A stretch of DNA of 64,000 nucleotides, from positions 18,629,200-18,693,199 of the forward strand of contig CM048843.1 in NCBI GenBank assembly GCA_026545765.1, written 5' to 3'. Below the pieces are notes generated by a model, which had not been told where the DNA came from, ran no database searches, and was given only the letters and a program-made list of their open reading frames with translations. The translations under genes and the position numbers were made by a program. This DNA is from Plantago major (lineage: Eukaryota > Streptophyta > Magnoliopsida > Lamiales > Plantaginaceae). Positions 11,452 to 24,051 of this stretch are shown here, one piece after another; the first letter of the stretch is position 1; every line of letters begins with the position of its first letter.

Positions 11452-12352
11452 TCAACCTAGTGAAGCATTGCACATCCGCCATTTGCCTGGTGATTTCTCT
11501 ACCAGAACTACGTTGCAAACCCAATCAGAGTAACGGACTTCTTCGATATGCCCTGCTTTCAGGAGTCGATCAACTTCAGCGGATATGATGGCATCCTTGA
11601 CCGGACCAAAATCTTTCCTCTTTTGTTGGATGTACTTAATCGAGGGATCCATGTTCAGACGGTGAACAGCAATCCTTGGATCTATTCCCTTCAGGTCATT
11701 GGTGCTCCAGGCAAACACATCACTGTTGTCTCGGAAACAAGCAATGAGCTTCATTTCCACCTCCGCGTTCATCTCTGTTCCGATTCTTGTCTTCTTGTCC
11801 GAGCTTCCAACAACAATCTCAATTTCCTTGAGAGTTTCATGAGGCTCGATTCGCATAGTTCTAGGAAACTTCTCCTTCTGGCTCCCTACTCCAATCTGCG
11901 GATTATCCTTTTTGGCCGGAAGAACAACTGGAGGGTCAGAGGTCAAAGTGACTGCCAGCACAGGGGCAGATGCTCTTCTTGTGGACATAATGTAACATTC
12001 CCAAGCTTCACGGATGTTTTCCACCTCTTCTCCAACTCCGAAGGGAGTTGGAAACTTCATTCTGTTATGGAGAGTGGCGGAAATAGCCCGGAATTGATTG
12101 AGTCTCGGACGCCCAAAGATGGCATTGTAGTCGAAAGTCCGGTCCACCACTACAAAATGGACTTGTTGTGTCACTCTTGCAGAATGCGTCCCAAGTGAAA
12201 CGTAAAGTATTACACTTCCTAAAGGACGGATAGTACCTCCTCCGAACCCTAATATGGAGGTGTTGACTCTCTCATATCGGATTCTTCCCAGGTTCATCTG
12301 ATCTATTGCCGATTTGGAGATGATGTTCGAGGAACTCCCTGTGTCTACATGA
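11452..12352 (-). CDS. Aspartic protease and RT N-terminal region of the Tat element
   Basis: The active-site motif VDTGSSSNI lies on the minus strand at about 12328-12352. The retropepsin fold follows, with HFVVVDRTFDYNAIFGRP. A spacer then leads into RT motifs (HRLNMDPSIKYIQQKRKDF, AEVDRLLKAGHIEEV, PGKWRMC). The protease processes the Gag-Pol polyprotein. The order gag-PR-RT is standard. Confidence 0.85.
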
Positions 12353-12799
12353 TCTTGTTTACCCGATAAGTTGCGATGGTTAAAGAAACCACCAGCGGAA
12401 CATCCGGATCGTCAATGTCTTATCCTCCTGCTGTAGGAGGAGGGATCTCGCTATCATCAAAGGATATGGCGTTTGTCCCTCGAATTGCTGGAGCAGCATA
12501 TGATCTGTCATTGTTCCAGAGATTCTGAGTTGTCCGTTCTCTCGCGTTCCTACTATCGCCCCCAGTTGGTCCGCCTGCGATGGTGTTGATCACTCCGATG
12601 TATGGAGCGTTCTCCATTTCAACGTCATCAGCTTACCTGTATGGGTGTCGGTCCGTGCGAGGTGGATAGTTAGCCGGCGGAGGTGGCAAAGATAGCGGAC
12701 GGGGTGGTGGTTCTGTAGCATTATCCTCCCTCCTTCGCTCCGTTCTATCATGCCTGGAAGGCTCATCCGCATAGACGTGCTCCTTTAGTTTGCCGTCTC

Positions 12800-14499
12800 T
12801 TACCAGGTGTTCAACCTCTGTTTCAATTGAATATAGTCATCGATCTCGTGACCACGGCACTTGTGGAACTTGCAGTACCCCTTTGCATTCTTATTCTTCT
12901 GGTTGTTGTGAGAGGGCTTTGGCCATTGGACATCCATCTTCTTCTCAATGATAGTCGCCAAGATGTCGGATCTTGGCCTATTGAGACGGGTATAATCCGC
13001 GTATCTCCTCGGCGGACTCCTTTCTCTGTGGAAGCCCTTATCTCTGTGATCCTTCCTCACGTCAAGTTTCCACTGGCGTTGCTCTTGTTTCATCGGCTCC
13101 TTTCCTTTCTTGGAACCAGCTCTTACTGGAACATTCCTTCGGTACTCCTCTCCATACATCACTTCTTCACAGATGTCATCTAAATGCTTTTCACTCCTCA
13201 CTTCCTGACTAGAGAGTTTTCTGCGGAGCTCTGAGTTGAAAGTATTAGCATACAGGTGACGGACCCGTTCCTTAATACTGTGTGGCTCAACTCGAAGAAC
13301 TTCCAAGTGAAAGCGATCTAGGAAGGTCCTTAGATCCTCTTGCTCTCGCTGTATAACTTCTGCCAGGTGCTCGACGGTACGCTTTCTTCTTTTCGACTTT
13401 CCAAACCGTCCTAGAAACTTGGAGGAGAGGTTCGCATATGACCTTATTGACTTGTTTGGTAAAGCAGTGTACCAATCCATGGCTATTCCAAAGAGAGTAG
13501 ATGAAAACGTGACAACTTTCGTATTGTCGCTCATTCCCTTGGAATCCATCTTGCTGTTGTACCTTGTCAGGTGACCAACGGGACAAGTATCCCCATAATA
13601 GTATTCCAAGTTCGGAATCACTTTATCCGAGTTTCTGTTTCTTTCCTTCTCTCTCATGATGTCATCGCACAAGGGATTTAGTGCACTAGTAGTTATCTGC
13701 TTGTGGTCTTTTACCAGGCGTCCGAGATTCAGAATCTGGGCCTCCAAAGCCTTCTGCTGAGCGTAGATCTCGTCAGCAGTCATGAGCTTGTCGCGGAGCG
13801 TTCATCTATCCGGACCACTGGAACAGTTATTGCTACTTGATCCCTGTCTCTCGGAGGTGCTTGTCGTGGAACTCCTGGATGCCTATTATCCCCTTCTTGA
13901 TACTCTCTCCTTCCGTTTGGGCTTCCTTCACCCCAAGGTTGAGAGGCAGATGCCCGCCGGTCTAGAAGGTTTCGCAAATCCTCTTGAGGTGGCTGATTCC
14001 CTAACCTCTGTTGGATCGGACGTTGCCTGTTTCTTGATAACGCAGGCTCTGCTTGAGCAGGAGTAGCCACTGGCGGAGTGGCTTGCTGAGGATGGGCATT
14101 GGTAGACCCTAGGCATCCTTGGATGATCGTGAGCAATCTATCAAACTGAGTCTCACTTAGTTCGAGGTCACTAGTGCGGACAATGCGACCATCGGGCATA
14201 GTGAACTGTTGACCTGTAGTGGGGCCTTGAGCTTCTGTCGGAGAAGCTCGTACGACCCCTTCTCCATGGCTCACAGGCATAACATTCTCGGGGCCACTTT
14301 GGGCTCCCCTGTGCAGAGCGTCTCTCCCCTCATCTGAGGATGGGCTGGTTGTGCGCCCGTCGCTCGGATATCTCCTTACAGCGTTCCCTCCTGCCACAGT
14401 GGCTCTTCGTCCACGCGTGGGAGGACGTCCCCGTGGGCGTGGTGGTGGTGTCCCTACGCCTGCAGCACTAGTTCGCGCTGTCTGTCTCGTCCTCGCCAT
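12800..14499 (-). CDS. gag region of the Tat element
   Basis: Two overlapping ORFs cover gag. The N-terminal one (13780-14499) starts MARTRQTARTS just after the primer binding site, and is Pro/Arg-rich and probably disordered. The second (12800-13783) carries the retrotransposon Gag core (DWYTALPNKSIRSYANL, LRTFLDRFHLEVLRV). A degenerate zinc knuckle, YCKFHKCRGHEIDDYIQLK, lies near its end. Gag forms the particle that packages the RNA. The stretch 12353-12800 still reads as the Gag-protease linker in pieces. Confidence 0.85.
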
Positions 14500-14534
14500 C
14501 AGTCTAACTCAAACGTTAAAACTTTTTGTAAAGC

Positions 14535-15160
14535 CTCCCACAGACGGCGCCAAAATGTTGAGGGGTAAAACCGCTCAACACCAACTAAACTATTACAAGT
14601 AACCTAATCTAGGATCCGCCTCCTACTTGAAGTCCGAAGCAAGACTGGTCCGAGTTAGAGTACCTGAAAGGACTAAGTGGGGGGGGGGGGGGTAGTTTGG
14701 TCCTTTCCCTCTGAGAATACTGTTCCGCATGTTGGGTCCGTGTAAGTTCCTCGGACAGATCTGTATGCTTGGTTGATCTGGCCTTGGGCAACTCAAGGTG
14801 TGCGGACCTAGAGTTCCACGGAAGTATCTGACTGGTTATGTTATATACGTTTGGTCTTACTGTGATGGTGGCGTCCGAGATTCTCTCGTCCGATCCGTTT
14901 AGCATCTTAGGACTGACATTTTGCGGTACTTGGAAGGACCATGTGACCCTTTGTCAGGTTCGGAAGTCACCTGTCTAGCTTGGTCTGACCTAGCTGAGAT
15001 GGCATGCTGACTTGTAGATACTAGTTGACCTGAGATGGTTTCCTTTACGTCGGACCATTCAAAGGTCGGACTAGCATTGAATTGGCTATCTCAGCCTTGA
15101 TGCGCTTTAGGACACGCTCTATGGCGCCCTTAACGGATTGGACACATGTCCGTATCAACA
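14535..15160 (-). repeat. 5' LTR and primer binding site of the Tat element
   Basis: The LTR is 14556-15160 and the primer binding site 14535-14552. The LTR is shorter than the one at 1356-2285 and carries a G14 run at 14679-14692. The base immediately outside (15161 onward) is Copia LTR sequence. Confidence 0.88.
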
Positions 15161-15770
15161 TTTGATGAATGAATTCTATCTTGGTTCAACTACTACTAAC
15201 ATGTGTTTCATGATGTGCCCAACACATGCCATATCTACCCCTACAAGGAGTGCAATCATTGGTCATTGTCAAAGCACACGAGTCCACACATATAGTAAGT
15301 ATTAACCTCAAGTCAAAGGACTATTACACCACCCTACAAACCGTTACTTCCGTAGACACGTAAATAGAGTACATCAAATGGTTTCTCGGCTGGGTATACC
15401 AACTATCTAAAGTGTCCATGTGTCCATCACGGATTACCAAGTAATTCGTAGTCGTGAGAACTACTACACCCTCAAAGGATATGATGCAGACCACATGCCA
15501 ATCTCCAATGCATCATCGATATCCCATTCTCGATGATCATTGATTGGGGCTACTTTTAGAGCTATGTTATGTCACTCAAGATCTCACATTCTTAGTGATA
15601 ACATAAAGCTCATGGGAACACATATGTAAATAATTACAGACAAACATATAATAATATTTACATACTGTAATGCCTATTTATAGATGAAAAATAATCATAA
15701 ATAAATACTGAATCGAATATGTATATTTGTCCTCGATTCGATTGTCTCTTGGACATATATACTTTCAATC
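15161..15770 (-). repeat. Copia 3' LTR, proximal part
   Basis: This aligns to 39214-39660 at its right end. Its left part (15165-15400) repeats 1118-1350 with only a few differences. It ends in GGACATATATACTTTCA and is followed by the purine tract of the Copia element. Confidence 0.8.
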
Positions 15771-18700
15771 TCCCACTTGGCCTAGAGTCAATCACTCACG
15801 TGCATCCCACACGTAGATTCTTTAAATGGCAAAATTGTCTTTCTAAAGACAAGGTTTGGTGAAAGAATCAGCCAATGTTTACTCAAGGAGAAATCACTTT
15901 ATTTCTGTGTTATTATCTAGCAATGGTCTCTAATCCATTGATAGCATCTCAGTACATTCTTGTAATATCGTAAGATCTTGGTTCCTTAGCATATGCAATC
16001 GCACTAGTAATCGCAATCTCTAAATTTGATTACTAACACTTGGAACTACCCCTGTTCTTCTAAGAACTCATATCAGCTGTGTACCAGACTAAAGTTGTTG
16101 AACCTTTAATAATCTAATTATTAAATCTAATCTAATTACCAGATACGATCCAATCTAATATTGTTATTAAGATGAATAAATTTCATAGTATGTGATGACT
16201 CCAATCACCACATCTACAAAAGCTTGCCATGCATAAGCCAAGTTTATGCTAGCTCCCACTGTTCACATGAAGTGTTGTTTTACTTGAGTCATATTTGATT
16301 CGCATAATAAATGCACGGTGTACATAGTCGTACTATACGACAATCCTCATATGTACTTGATGTATACTTCAATAGGACAATCCAATATTGAGAGTATACA
16401 TATGTAACTCAACATTACATTCTCTATAGAATATTTAATAAGCAACACAACACATTCCTATACTAGTGAACATGCGAGTTATTATATAATACTAGGTTAT
16501 CCAGTGAAACCGTAATATCGAGATATTATATAACTCATAGTCAAGTCTTTCACAATGAAAGTCTTGATTAACCAATACTTTTATTTTAATGTTGATGTAA
16601 AACTATCTCTAATGATTTATATATATGTGTCAAACATATATACAACCATTTAAATAGTCACCTTTCATAATCCTTCAAAAGATGTATGAATTTCCTTTAC
16701 CTTTCTATAAGTCAAACTATTTGACTTATTCCTTCAAGTAATATTTGTAACTCCTAAACGCTTACATAAGTTCACAATGGACTTACTATATTTGCATACG
16801 TATGAATGATTTCACTTTGAAGCATTAATGTCTACAAATGTGTCAAACACATTTTATGTAAAGTTTCTACATATAGAAACCTATCAGACCATCATCAAAT
16901 GAATCATGCGATTTTCGTATGTAAATAGTGCAAGTAAAATCTTAATGGACTTTATCTACAATACTGGTAAATAATTTTATAGTTTATGTTCCAAACATAA
17001 CCACAAATTTTAGCCACTAGTTTGTATATGTAGATATCTAATTTCAAGTTTTCATTGAAAACTTATGCATGCATCAAATGCAATAATATATTCAAGTTCT
17101 AGAACTTGAATAATCTTTTTAGTCCATCTTTAAGATTTTATGGCTTTAGGCCACCTTTCCAAGTCCATATCAAATATCGTCTTGGGATAGGTTTGCAATT
17201 TCATTCTTCTAGGAATGTCTCCAAAATCATGATCCTCCAAGAGGAATCAATACAATTCAAATTGTCATGATTATTTTGCACAACCTATGGAGTTTATGAA
17301 TTTGCGTTTGTATTAAGATATACATTCTAAATGTCATGAGGTTCTCAAATACTGTCATAATCAATCAATGAAAATATCCAAGGGTTGCAATCAAATGCTT
17401 TCCTTGAGAGAGAGATCGTGCAATCTCTAAATTGCATACATTCCTTATGTGAGGGTGTCCAATTCTAAAGAGACATCATCAGAATGCTCCCACTAGCTCG
17501 AGCATATGACCAAGTGATATGCTCCCACTAGCTAATAGATTATTCAACTCTCCCACTGATTCTCTGTCATGACTATTCAACAAGTGATTAACCTCAATGG
17601 TAAATTTGTGGCACTGAAACTATTTCAGGTTCCATCTCCTTTATCATTCCAAGAATATGTTTGCTATGGTACAAGTAACCATGTGTTCCAAGAGATTAGA
17701 AATCTCATCCACAAATTCATCCACTGTAATCCTACTTTACAATCGTGTCCTTAATTACATTTTGTAGGGCAACCCTATTTTAAAATGTGTAATATGAAGA
17801 CAGCTTAAACCAAAACTATTATGGTTTCTCTAACACTGATCAAGCAGGGATTCCTTTACTCCGACAGCATCTAGGGTTCCTCGATTGAGTTTTATTTTCA
17901 CGTGTTTTCAAGGAAATAAATATGCAGCAAAGTCTTATGGGTTATCTCCATGTCAAACATAGTCATTCCATTCTAATGGAACCCATCATGGGACTACCAT
18001 AGTCCAAATTGGTTCAGGTTCGTCCAACCAAATTGAACCCATGCCTCTTATAACAATCCACGAATCAAATTCAAGTATTACTCTCATTGACCAAGTCTAG
18101 GAGGGTAATACCTTCTCAAATTATTCTATGGTTCATTTCATTTCTAAAAAGGATATACGTCGGTCATCTTTCCAGTGATGAGATCCACAATCCATATGTT
18201 TTAAAACAGATGATGTCAAGTAATCCAATTTTACTTAACTATGTAGTTCTTTGTCTCATGGATTTAACCAAATTAATAAACCATAGAAGTTGGAAATTTG
18301 ATTTGTTATATGAGGTCTTCTAATTGTGTGTTTCAGGAAGTTATGTCTCTTGTTAGGAACTTCTAATCCACAATCTTGAAGACGTCTACCTTTACGCTAT
18401 CAATCCAACTAATAGCAGGTAAGTCCACTACCGTCTTAACAAGTTTGGAAATAATGTTCCTTGATAATTGAAGTACATGTCTAACAGCTTCAATTTAGTA
18501 TCAATATCTTATATTGAACTAACTTTCTTAAGGTGGATATCCTATATCCAATACAGAATTAGTACTTTCCTAGAAATATAAGCACTTGCTTTATTTCGAG
18601 GATTTTAAAACTTTGCATTATAAATTTATCGTGTTACTATAATCACGGTAAATCTAATAACCTCATGGACGTGCTTTTACGTTTATCAATCCACGTAATA

Positions 18701-21403
18701 GGATAGGAGTATACTTAGAACCATTCTTGGTGTACTCATATTTGCTTCCATGCCTCTTGGCTTGATGGAACAGATGTGCTCACTATGAGCACACTTTAAT
18801 CCTTATAGTGGCATTGGTAAAATATTCGAGCTAAGTAGCATTACTAGTGTCATTTCACTAGACATCAAATTCACTATGAATTTAATATTAACAATGAAGA
18901 GACACAAGTATGAGTATTGTCAGACAATATTCTCTAATTAAGAAACTAACTCCCTTAAATAACAACCTAGTTATTACTTACCACATGAGAACTTGTGAAG
19001 AAGGAAATCAAATTCCTACGAACAAATAAAACTCGTCTTGACCATCATATGAGCTTATGCTCCCACTGGCTTTGTCAACTTCACGAAGTAGGTTGATCAT
19101 TACCAGAAGTCCTAGCACATACTCATTAGCGTGTTTTATAATGACTTTCACATTCTCCTACCTATATATTTTACTAAACGCAAATTATGGTGTCAACATT
19201 AAGGTATTGGTAATACTAAAATATTCATCTTATAACATCATGCCATTTCACACCAACTATATAAAACATGACATAAATAAAGCGGTTATTAATTTAACTC
19301 TAAATAAATAATTCACAATATTCACATTCAGCGCCTAAATAATCAAGGTCTTCTGATTTATTTAGTTCCATTAATTTTAACATATTCAACGACCCCATCG
19401 GAAGAATACGGACTCATATCTAATCATGAATCTTAATGGCCAAGATCCACATTCACACTACTACAGCCTCTGCTAGGGCTGATCACTGCAATAGTTGAGC
19501 TAGTAGGTCTATAAACCAATTGCTTTTGCAACTCTTGGTTGATCAAACCAAGTTTGGTCGATGTCCCTAGACTATTCTTACGCTAGGGCGAATAGACATA
19601 GCTAAGTAAGTCACAACCATCACACGGTTCTACACAATGGACCTATGAGTGGGTTCTCGCCTTGTAGAACGGAGCAAACACTAGGGTGTAAATACTTTCG
19701 AACGAAAAGGTCTGAAACACCACTCAATTGTGAGGATGACGTCTTTCGAACCAAGTTCGAGACTTAAATTTGAACGGGGAACATTTATGTCGGGGTATTT
19801 AATCGCTTAAACAAGATCTATACTAGTTCAGGTACAATAATAAAATATTGGGCGCCACCTACCCAAACATGCTATATGCGGTCTAACAATTAACGAGCAT
19901 CGCATACATGCACAAACACAGTACAATAAATAATGGGTGCCGCCTATCCATACATAATGCGAACATTATTTATTACATGAATTTAAAATGATATATAGAA
20001 ATAAAAATGTAACAAATTCACATAACATATACTCCAAGCATAAGCAAAGATGAATTCTATATTCACACTCAAACATAAAGTTGCTCTAAGCAAACAATGT
20101 GATACAATCGTGGATTAAAACCATACTAGTATATTCTAAATCTAATTTAAAATAAGTTATAAATCTAATTTATAATAATTCTCAAATATTGCTACTTTTA
20201 ACATGTATCCAAACATGTCTCTAGCTTTCTAAAAGACAAAATAACCCTTAAATATAATTTATAAACTTTTTATAAATTAATTTGTAGTTTCCAAACCTTA
20301 GGGGCTATTTTAAAATTTCCAGGAGGTTCAAAACGTAACTTCAAAACATTCTGGGTCACTTTGAAATTTTTTTAAAAATATTATTTCGAAATATGGGGCA
20401 AATCGGAATTTCCAGAAGGTTTTTGGATTCAATTGAATTAGGCAGAAACCATTTGCACCTAATTGAATAAGTCAGAAACATTATGGGCTCAAATGAAGAA
20501 GTCAGAAACCTTTTGGGCCCAGATTGCAATTTTCTAAAATAAACAAATTACACCGCAGGTCCTCAGTACCATCTAATTCTCAAACCCAAGCCCTTCAAGT
20601 TTTCTAAAAATTCGATTGAGTCCCTGTAACATAAACAAAAATTCCCAAAACGATTTCCACAGCCCAGATCGAATCATGGTTCGTAAATCACGATAAACTC
20701 ATCAAACTTTGTTCATATCATCATCCAAGATGAACAAATCGACCAAATATTCATCCGCGGTCAAATCGCGTTTGAAGCTCCGCCTTCCTCCCTTCGAATC
20801 TTCTCTCTTCTTTGTCTGCAAAGATCGATTCGCGGAGAACAGGAGAGAAATGAAAAGAGTCTCGATTGCTACATCCCTCTTTCCATCCATCGTTTCGGTT
20901 ATATCCTAGTTTAGCAAGAGGAAAGCTCGAAATCTCACAGTCCCCATAAATGGCGGCCGGAGGTTGCGAGTTTTCTACTCGCATAGCAGACAAACGAATC
21001 GAGACAGGTAGATGAGGCAATCATGAATCGTGTAAGGAAAAATCCGGATCCGTCCAAGCCGGAGCTTAGCGGCGTACGGTGGTGATCGGAGAGTTGCGAG
21101 ACTCAAAGTATCTAATTCATGAACTGACCGTGTTTCTTGTTCATGAGTGGTACAGCTTTCTGGGTTCTGTTTAGCAAACCCAGTTTGTTTGATGAACATG
21201 GTTAATTAACAAATCGAGTAACTAATTAACTTCTCATCAGATCTCATTACCGAAAATTGCAACTTATTAACCAAGTTAACAATCTGATTATTATTCGTTA
21301 TGAACATATCAAGCAGAGTAAATTTGGAGACTACTTTTAATCCACAATAATATACACAATCATACGTATATACCCACTAAAATCAACCTAGCTCTGATAT
21401 CAC
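15771..21403 (-). mobile_element. Decayed internal region of the Copia element
   Basis: This is 5.6 kb of AT-rich sequence between purine tract and primer binding site. Scattered minus-strand words resemble Copia pol, such as ADSFTKP near 15850. No open frame is long enough to annotate, and the element is broken throughout. The stretch 20700-21200 is richer in GC and sits where a leader/gag start is expected; I see no recognisable Gag motif. No host gene is visible here. Confidence 0.55.
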
Positions 21404-21794
21404 TGTTGGTAAAAATGCAATGCAACCCTATATTAACGCAGTGGAATTTGAAAATTTTATTGCATATTAAACTTGATCCAATGACTATATAACGTAAAAC
21501 AAACAAATCAATACTTACTTGTCGCACTAGCTTTCCAGACAGAAGCTTTAAAACCTTAAAGCTCTTTTGCGAATCTGTTCACCATGTATGGATATATTGA
21601 AACCCAATACATCATGATGAGCTTCCTCCAGATTCACTTTGCAATTTATTTCTAGAATAACGCAGGAGGTTAAGCTCAAACTAAACTAAACTATTTAGTG
21701 AGTAGAGTTATGGAGAATTGAAAGGTTATGGAGAATTGAATCATGAAGAAAGATGTCAAGATGGGCAAGCAATAGAAGAAGAAGAAAACGTGTG
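21404..21794 (-). repeat. Copia 5' LTR, proximal part
   Basis: This begins TGTTGGTAAAAATGC next to the primer binding site. It aligns from 21505 to bases 1-290 of the window. It is interrupted at a (TA)n tract (21795-21852), where the Helitron and then the viral copy follow. The LTR resumes at about 37160. Confidence 0.82.

Positions 21795-21852
<58 letters not shown>
21795..21852. repeat. (TA)n microsatellite
   Basis: This is a pure TA run of about 29 units. The matching position of the other Copia LTR (about 300-310) has only a short TATATTATATATAT stretch, so this tract grew in this copy or with the insertions beside it. Confidence 0.95.
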
Positions 21853-21856
<4 letters not shown>

Positions 21857-21904
21857 AAAGTGGTGACCTATCTAAATAGAGAGACATGCCGCATGTGTAA
21901 AATT

Positions 21905-22640
21905 TTATGTGGCATGTCTCTTTGAATTTCATGGAGTTTCATTTACAAAATTAAAGTAAAAAAAAAATAATTTATGTCATAATTTATTTTTGGTATGTTA
22001 GCTTGTATAGTTTTATTAAATCACATATAACTTTATCTCTAAAACTCCAAAAATATTTTGAATATATTTGGATTCACCATGACAAGGCATTTAATCCATG
22101 TATACCAATCTTATATATTATTATTAATTAAATAAATTATTTATATATTAAAATAAAAAATCAATTTGTTAAGTGATAACTATTGGTTGTGTAAATTCTA
22201 AATTTGGAAAATAAGTCATGGAACATTTTATTCTAGACAATGCAATGCACCTTATAACTTCCAATATTTATATTTTTAGTATGTTCATTACATATATAGT
22301 TTTTATTAAATTTCATATAACTTTATCTGCAAAACTCCAAAAAATATTTTGAACATATATTTGGATTAATCACGACAAAACGAATCCATAGACACCAATT
22401 ATAAATATAATTATTAATAAATTTATTAAATGATATACTCCCTCCGTCCCAGTTTCATTTACCTGTATTCCGTTTTGGTCCGTCCCAAATTCAATTACCC
22501 ATTCCTTAAATGGAAAATTTATCTCCTACTTTATTCACTATCTATCATACTTTATTCACTATTTCAATGTCATTTTGTTTTTATATGTGGCATGTATCTT
22601 TGAATTTCTTTCACTTTCATTCACAAAAATAAATCAAAAA
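21905..22640 (+). repeat. Repeated Helitron 5'-terminal segments
   Basis: The phrase TATAACTTTATCT...AAAACTCCAAAAA...TTTGAA recurs at about 22026-22110 and 22315-22400. The word ATGTGGCATGT...CTTTGAATTTC recurs at about 21909 and 22585. These are diverged repeats of the Helitron's own 5' region, either tandem duplication or a nested Helitron scrap. No gene is present. Confidence 0.6.
22438..22576. mobile_element. Truncated Stowaway-type MITE
   Basis: This starts with the Stowaway terminal repeat CTCCCTCCGTCCC directly after TA (22436-22437). The opposite end is missing, and Helitron-like sequence resumes near 22577. Confidence 0.6.
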
Positions 22641-23343
22641 GAAAATATTATTAATTGCAATGAAAATAATCTGGAGTTATTAAACCAAGATTTTCGCAGT
22701 AGTCAATATAGCCTAATTAATAAAAGTCAGAATTTCGTAGCTTAAATTATGGTAATTAAGTATAGTTCAAATTATGGTAATTTCGGTAATTTCTACACAA
22801 CGAAAAATATTTCATAAAACAATTTTGCAGACCAAAAAATATTCCATGAAAAACAATACAAATATATTATAATATATTTCATTCAATTGCAATTTATACA
22901 AAAATATTATTAAGAGATGTATAATAAAATTTTCAAATTTTAGCTGCAAATCCATGTACGAAGTGTCCAAGAAAGCATATTAACTGCAAAAACTTCCAAT
23001 CTCTTCAAACTGGATACTACCACCACACATCTCAAGGATTCTTTACAAATCTATGAATCCTGAATTGGTCTACCGGAGAGCATTGGTATTAAAGTTGAAA
23101 CATTACATAATAGAAGTAAAAAAAAATTAATGTGTTATTAAATTTTCTATTTTTTTGTATAGGTGAAATTATTCATCAAACAAAAGATTCAAGATGCTTG
23201 CACTCTAATTTAGTATGCAGTTAAAAATAATCATACAGAAGCACCATACACACTTAACTTCATCAGACTATTTAGCATTGAAGAAGAGACAAGACATAAG
23301 GGAATTCAAGAACTTGGCAAATTAAAGTCTTGGCTTCAGTGGA
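22641..23343. other. Helitron interior without recognised gene
   Basis: The stretch is AT-rich and I see no ORF or known repeat in it. The segment 22940-23100 has somewhat higher complexity and could be captured host sequence, but I cannot identify it. Confidence 0.4.
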
Positions 23344-23741
23344 ATGCTATATGTTAACACAGTCCGATTCTCTTTCAAGATGCGTCATATGGGCCTTAAT
23401 GAAGGAAAACTCATTGAAGTTCCAAAGTTTGTACCCCTGATACCCATAAACCTTATTGCCTACGACATAATCAAACTTATACAAGTGGCAGACTCAATCC
23501 ATGCAGCAGGTGTATTGCCGACATCGAAATCTATCATGTTGCATGCTATATGTTAACACAGTCCGATTCTCTTTCAAGATGCGTCATATGGGCCTTAATG
23601 AAGGAAAACTCATTGAAGTTCCAAAGTTTGTACCCCTGATACCCATAAACATTATTGCCTACGACATAATCAAACTTATACAAGTGGCAGACTCAATCCA
23701 TGCAGCAGGTGTATTGCCGACATCGAAATCTATCATGTTGC
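23344..23741. repeat. 199-bp tandem duplication inside the Helitron
   Basis: Two nearly identical copies (23344-23542 and 23543-23741) each begin ATGCTATATGTTAACACAG and end AAATCTATCATGTTGC. I see one clear difference (ACCTTATTG versus ACATTATTG). Each copy keeps an open frame on the plus strand (MLYVNTVRFSFKMRHMG...). I do not recognise it as a Helitron protein. It may be a fragment of a captured gene. Confidence 0.9.
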
Positions 23742-24051
23742 TTTCTGAGGCGTACGTATACCAACAGAGTAATTCACACGAGTCAGAAAATCTATCATGT
23801 TTGCGTTTTTATTATAATTTTCAATTTTGAAATTTTCAATTTTCAAAATTACAGTCCAAACATAAGTTAGCACGAAAAAAGGTCAACTCAGAGAAGAAGT
23901 GACAATCAACATAGGGCGGCACGAAGAGATAGTGGCATATTCATAATAGGTATACTAATATTACCAGTCTACGGACTCTAATCTTATTCTTTCTCTTATC
24001 TTGGTTAACATTATATTAATATAGTATGTACATTTTGCAGCTTATCAAAAT

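Larger units (their letters stand above)
1356..15160 (-). mobile_element. Tat-lineage Ty3/Gypsy LTR retrotransposon with antisense gene block
   Basis: The element has LTRs TGTTGAGGGG...GTATCAACA at 1356-2285 and 14556-15160. A primer binding site (TGGCGCCGTCTGTGGGAG on the minus strand, the tRNA type typical of Tat/Ogre elements) lies at 14535-14552, and a G-rich polypurine tract at 2286-2301. In order on the minus strand are gag, aspartic protease, RT, RNase H, a second RNase H, and integrase with no chromodomain. A second (archaeal-like) RNase H is known to mark the Tat lineage. Between integrase and the 3' LTR lie about 6 kb of plus-strand ORFs. All domains are recognisable and the reading frames are broken in only a few places, so the copy looks fairly young. 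The two LTRs show roughly a dozen mismatches over about 600 aligned bases by eye, and they are of unequal length. The flanking 5-mers are not identical. Confidence 0.9.

Noticed and set aside
20702-21199. Overlapping short ORFs in the Copia leader region
   Set aside because: Several frames on both strands are equally open because of local GC content. No Gag motif is visible.
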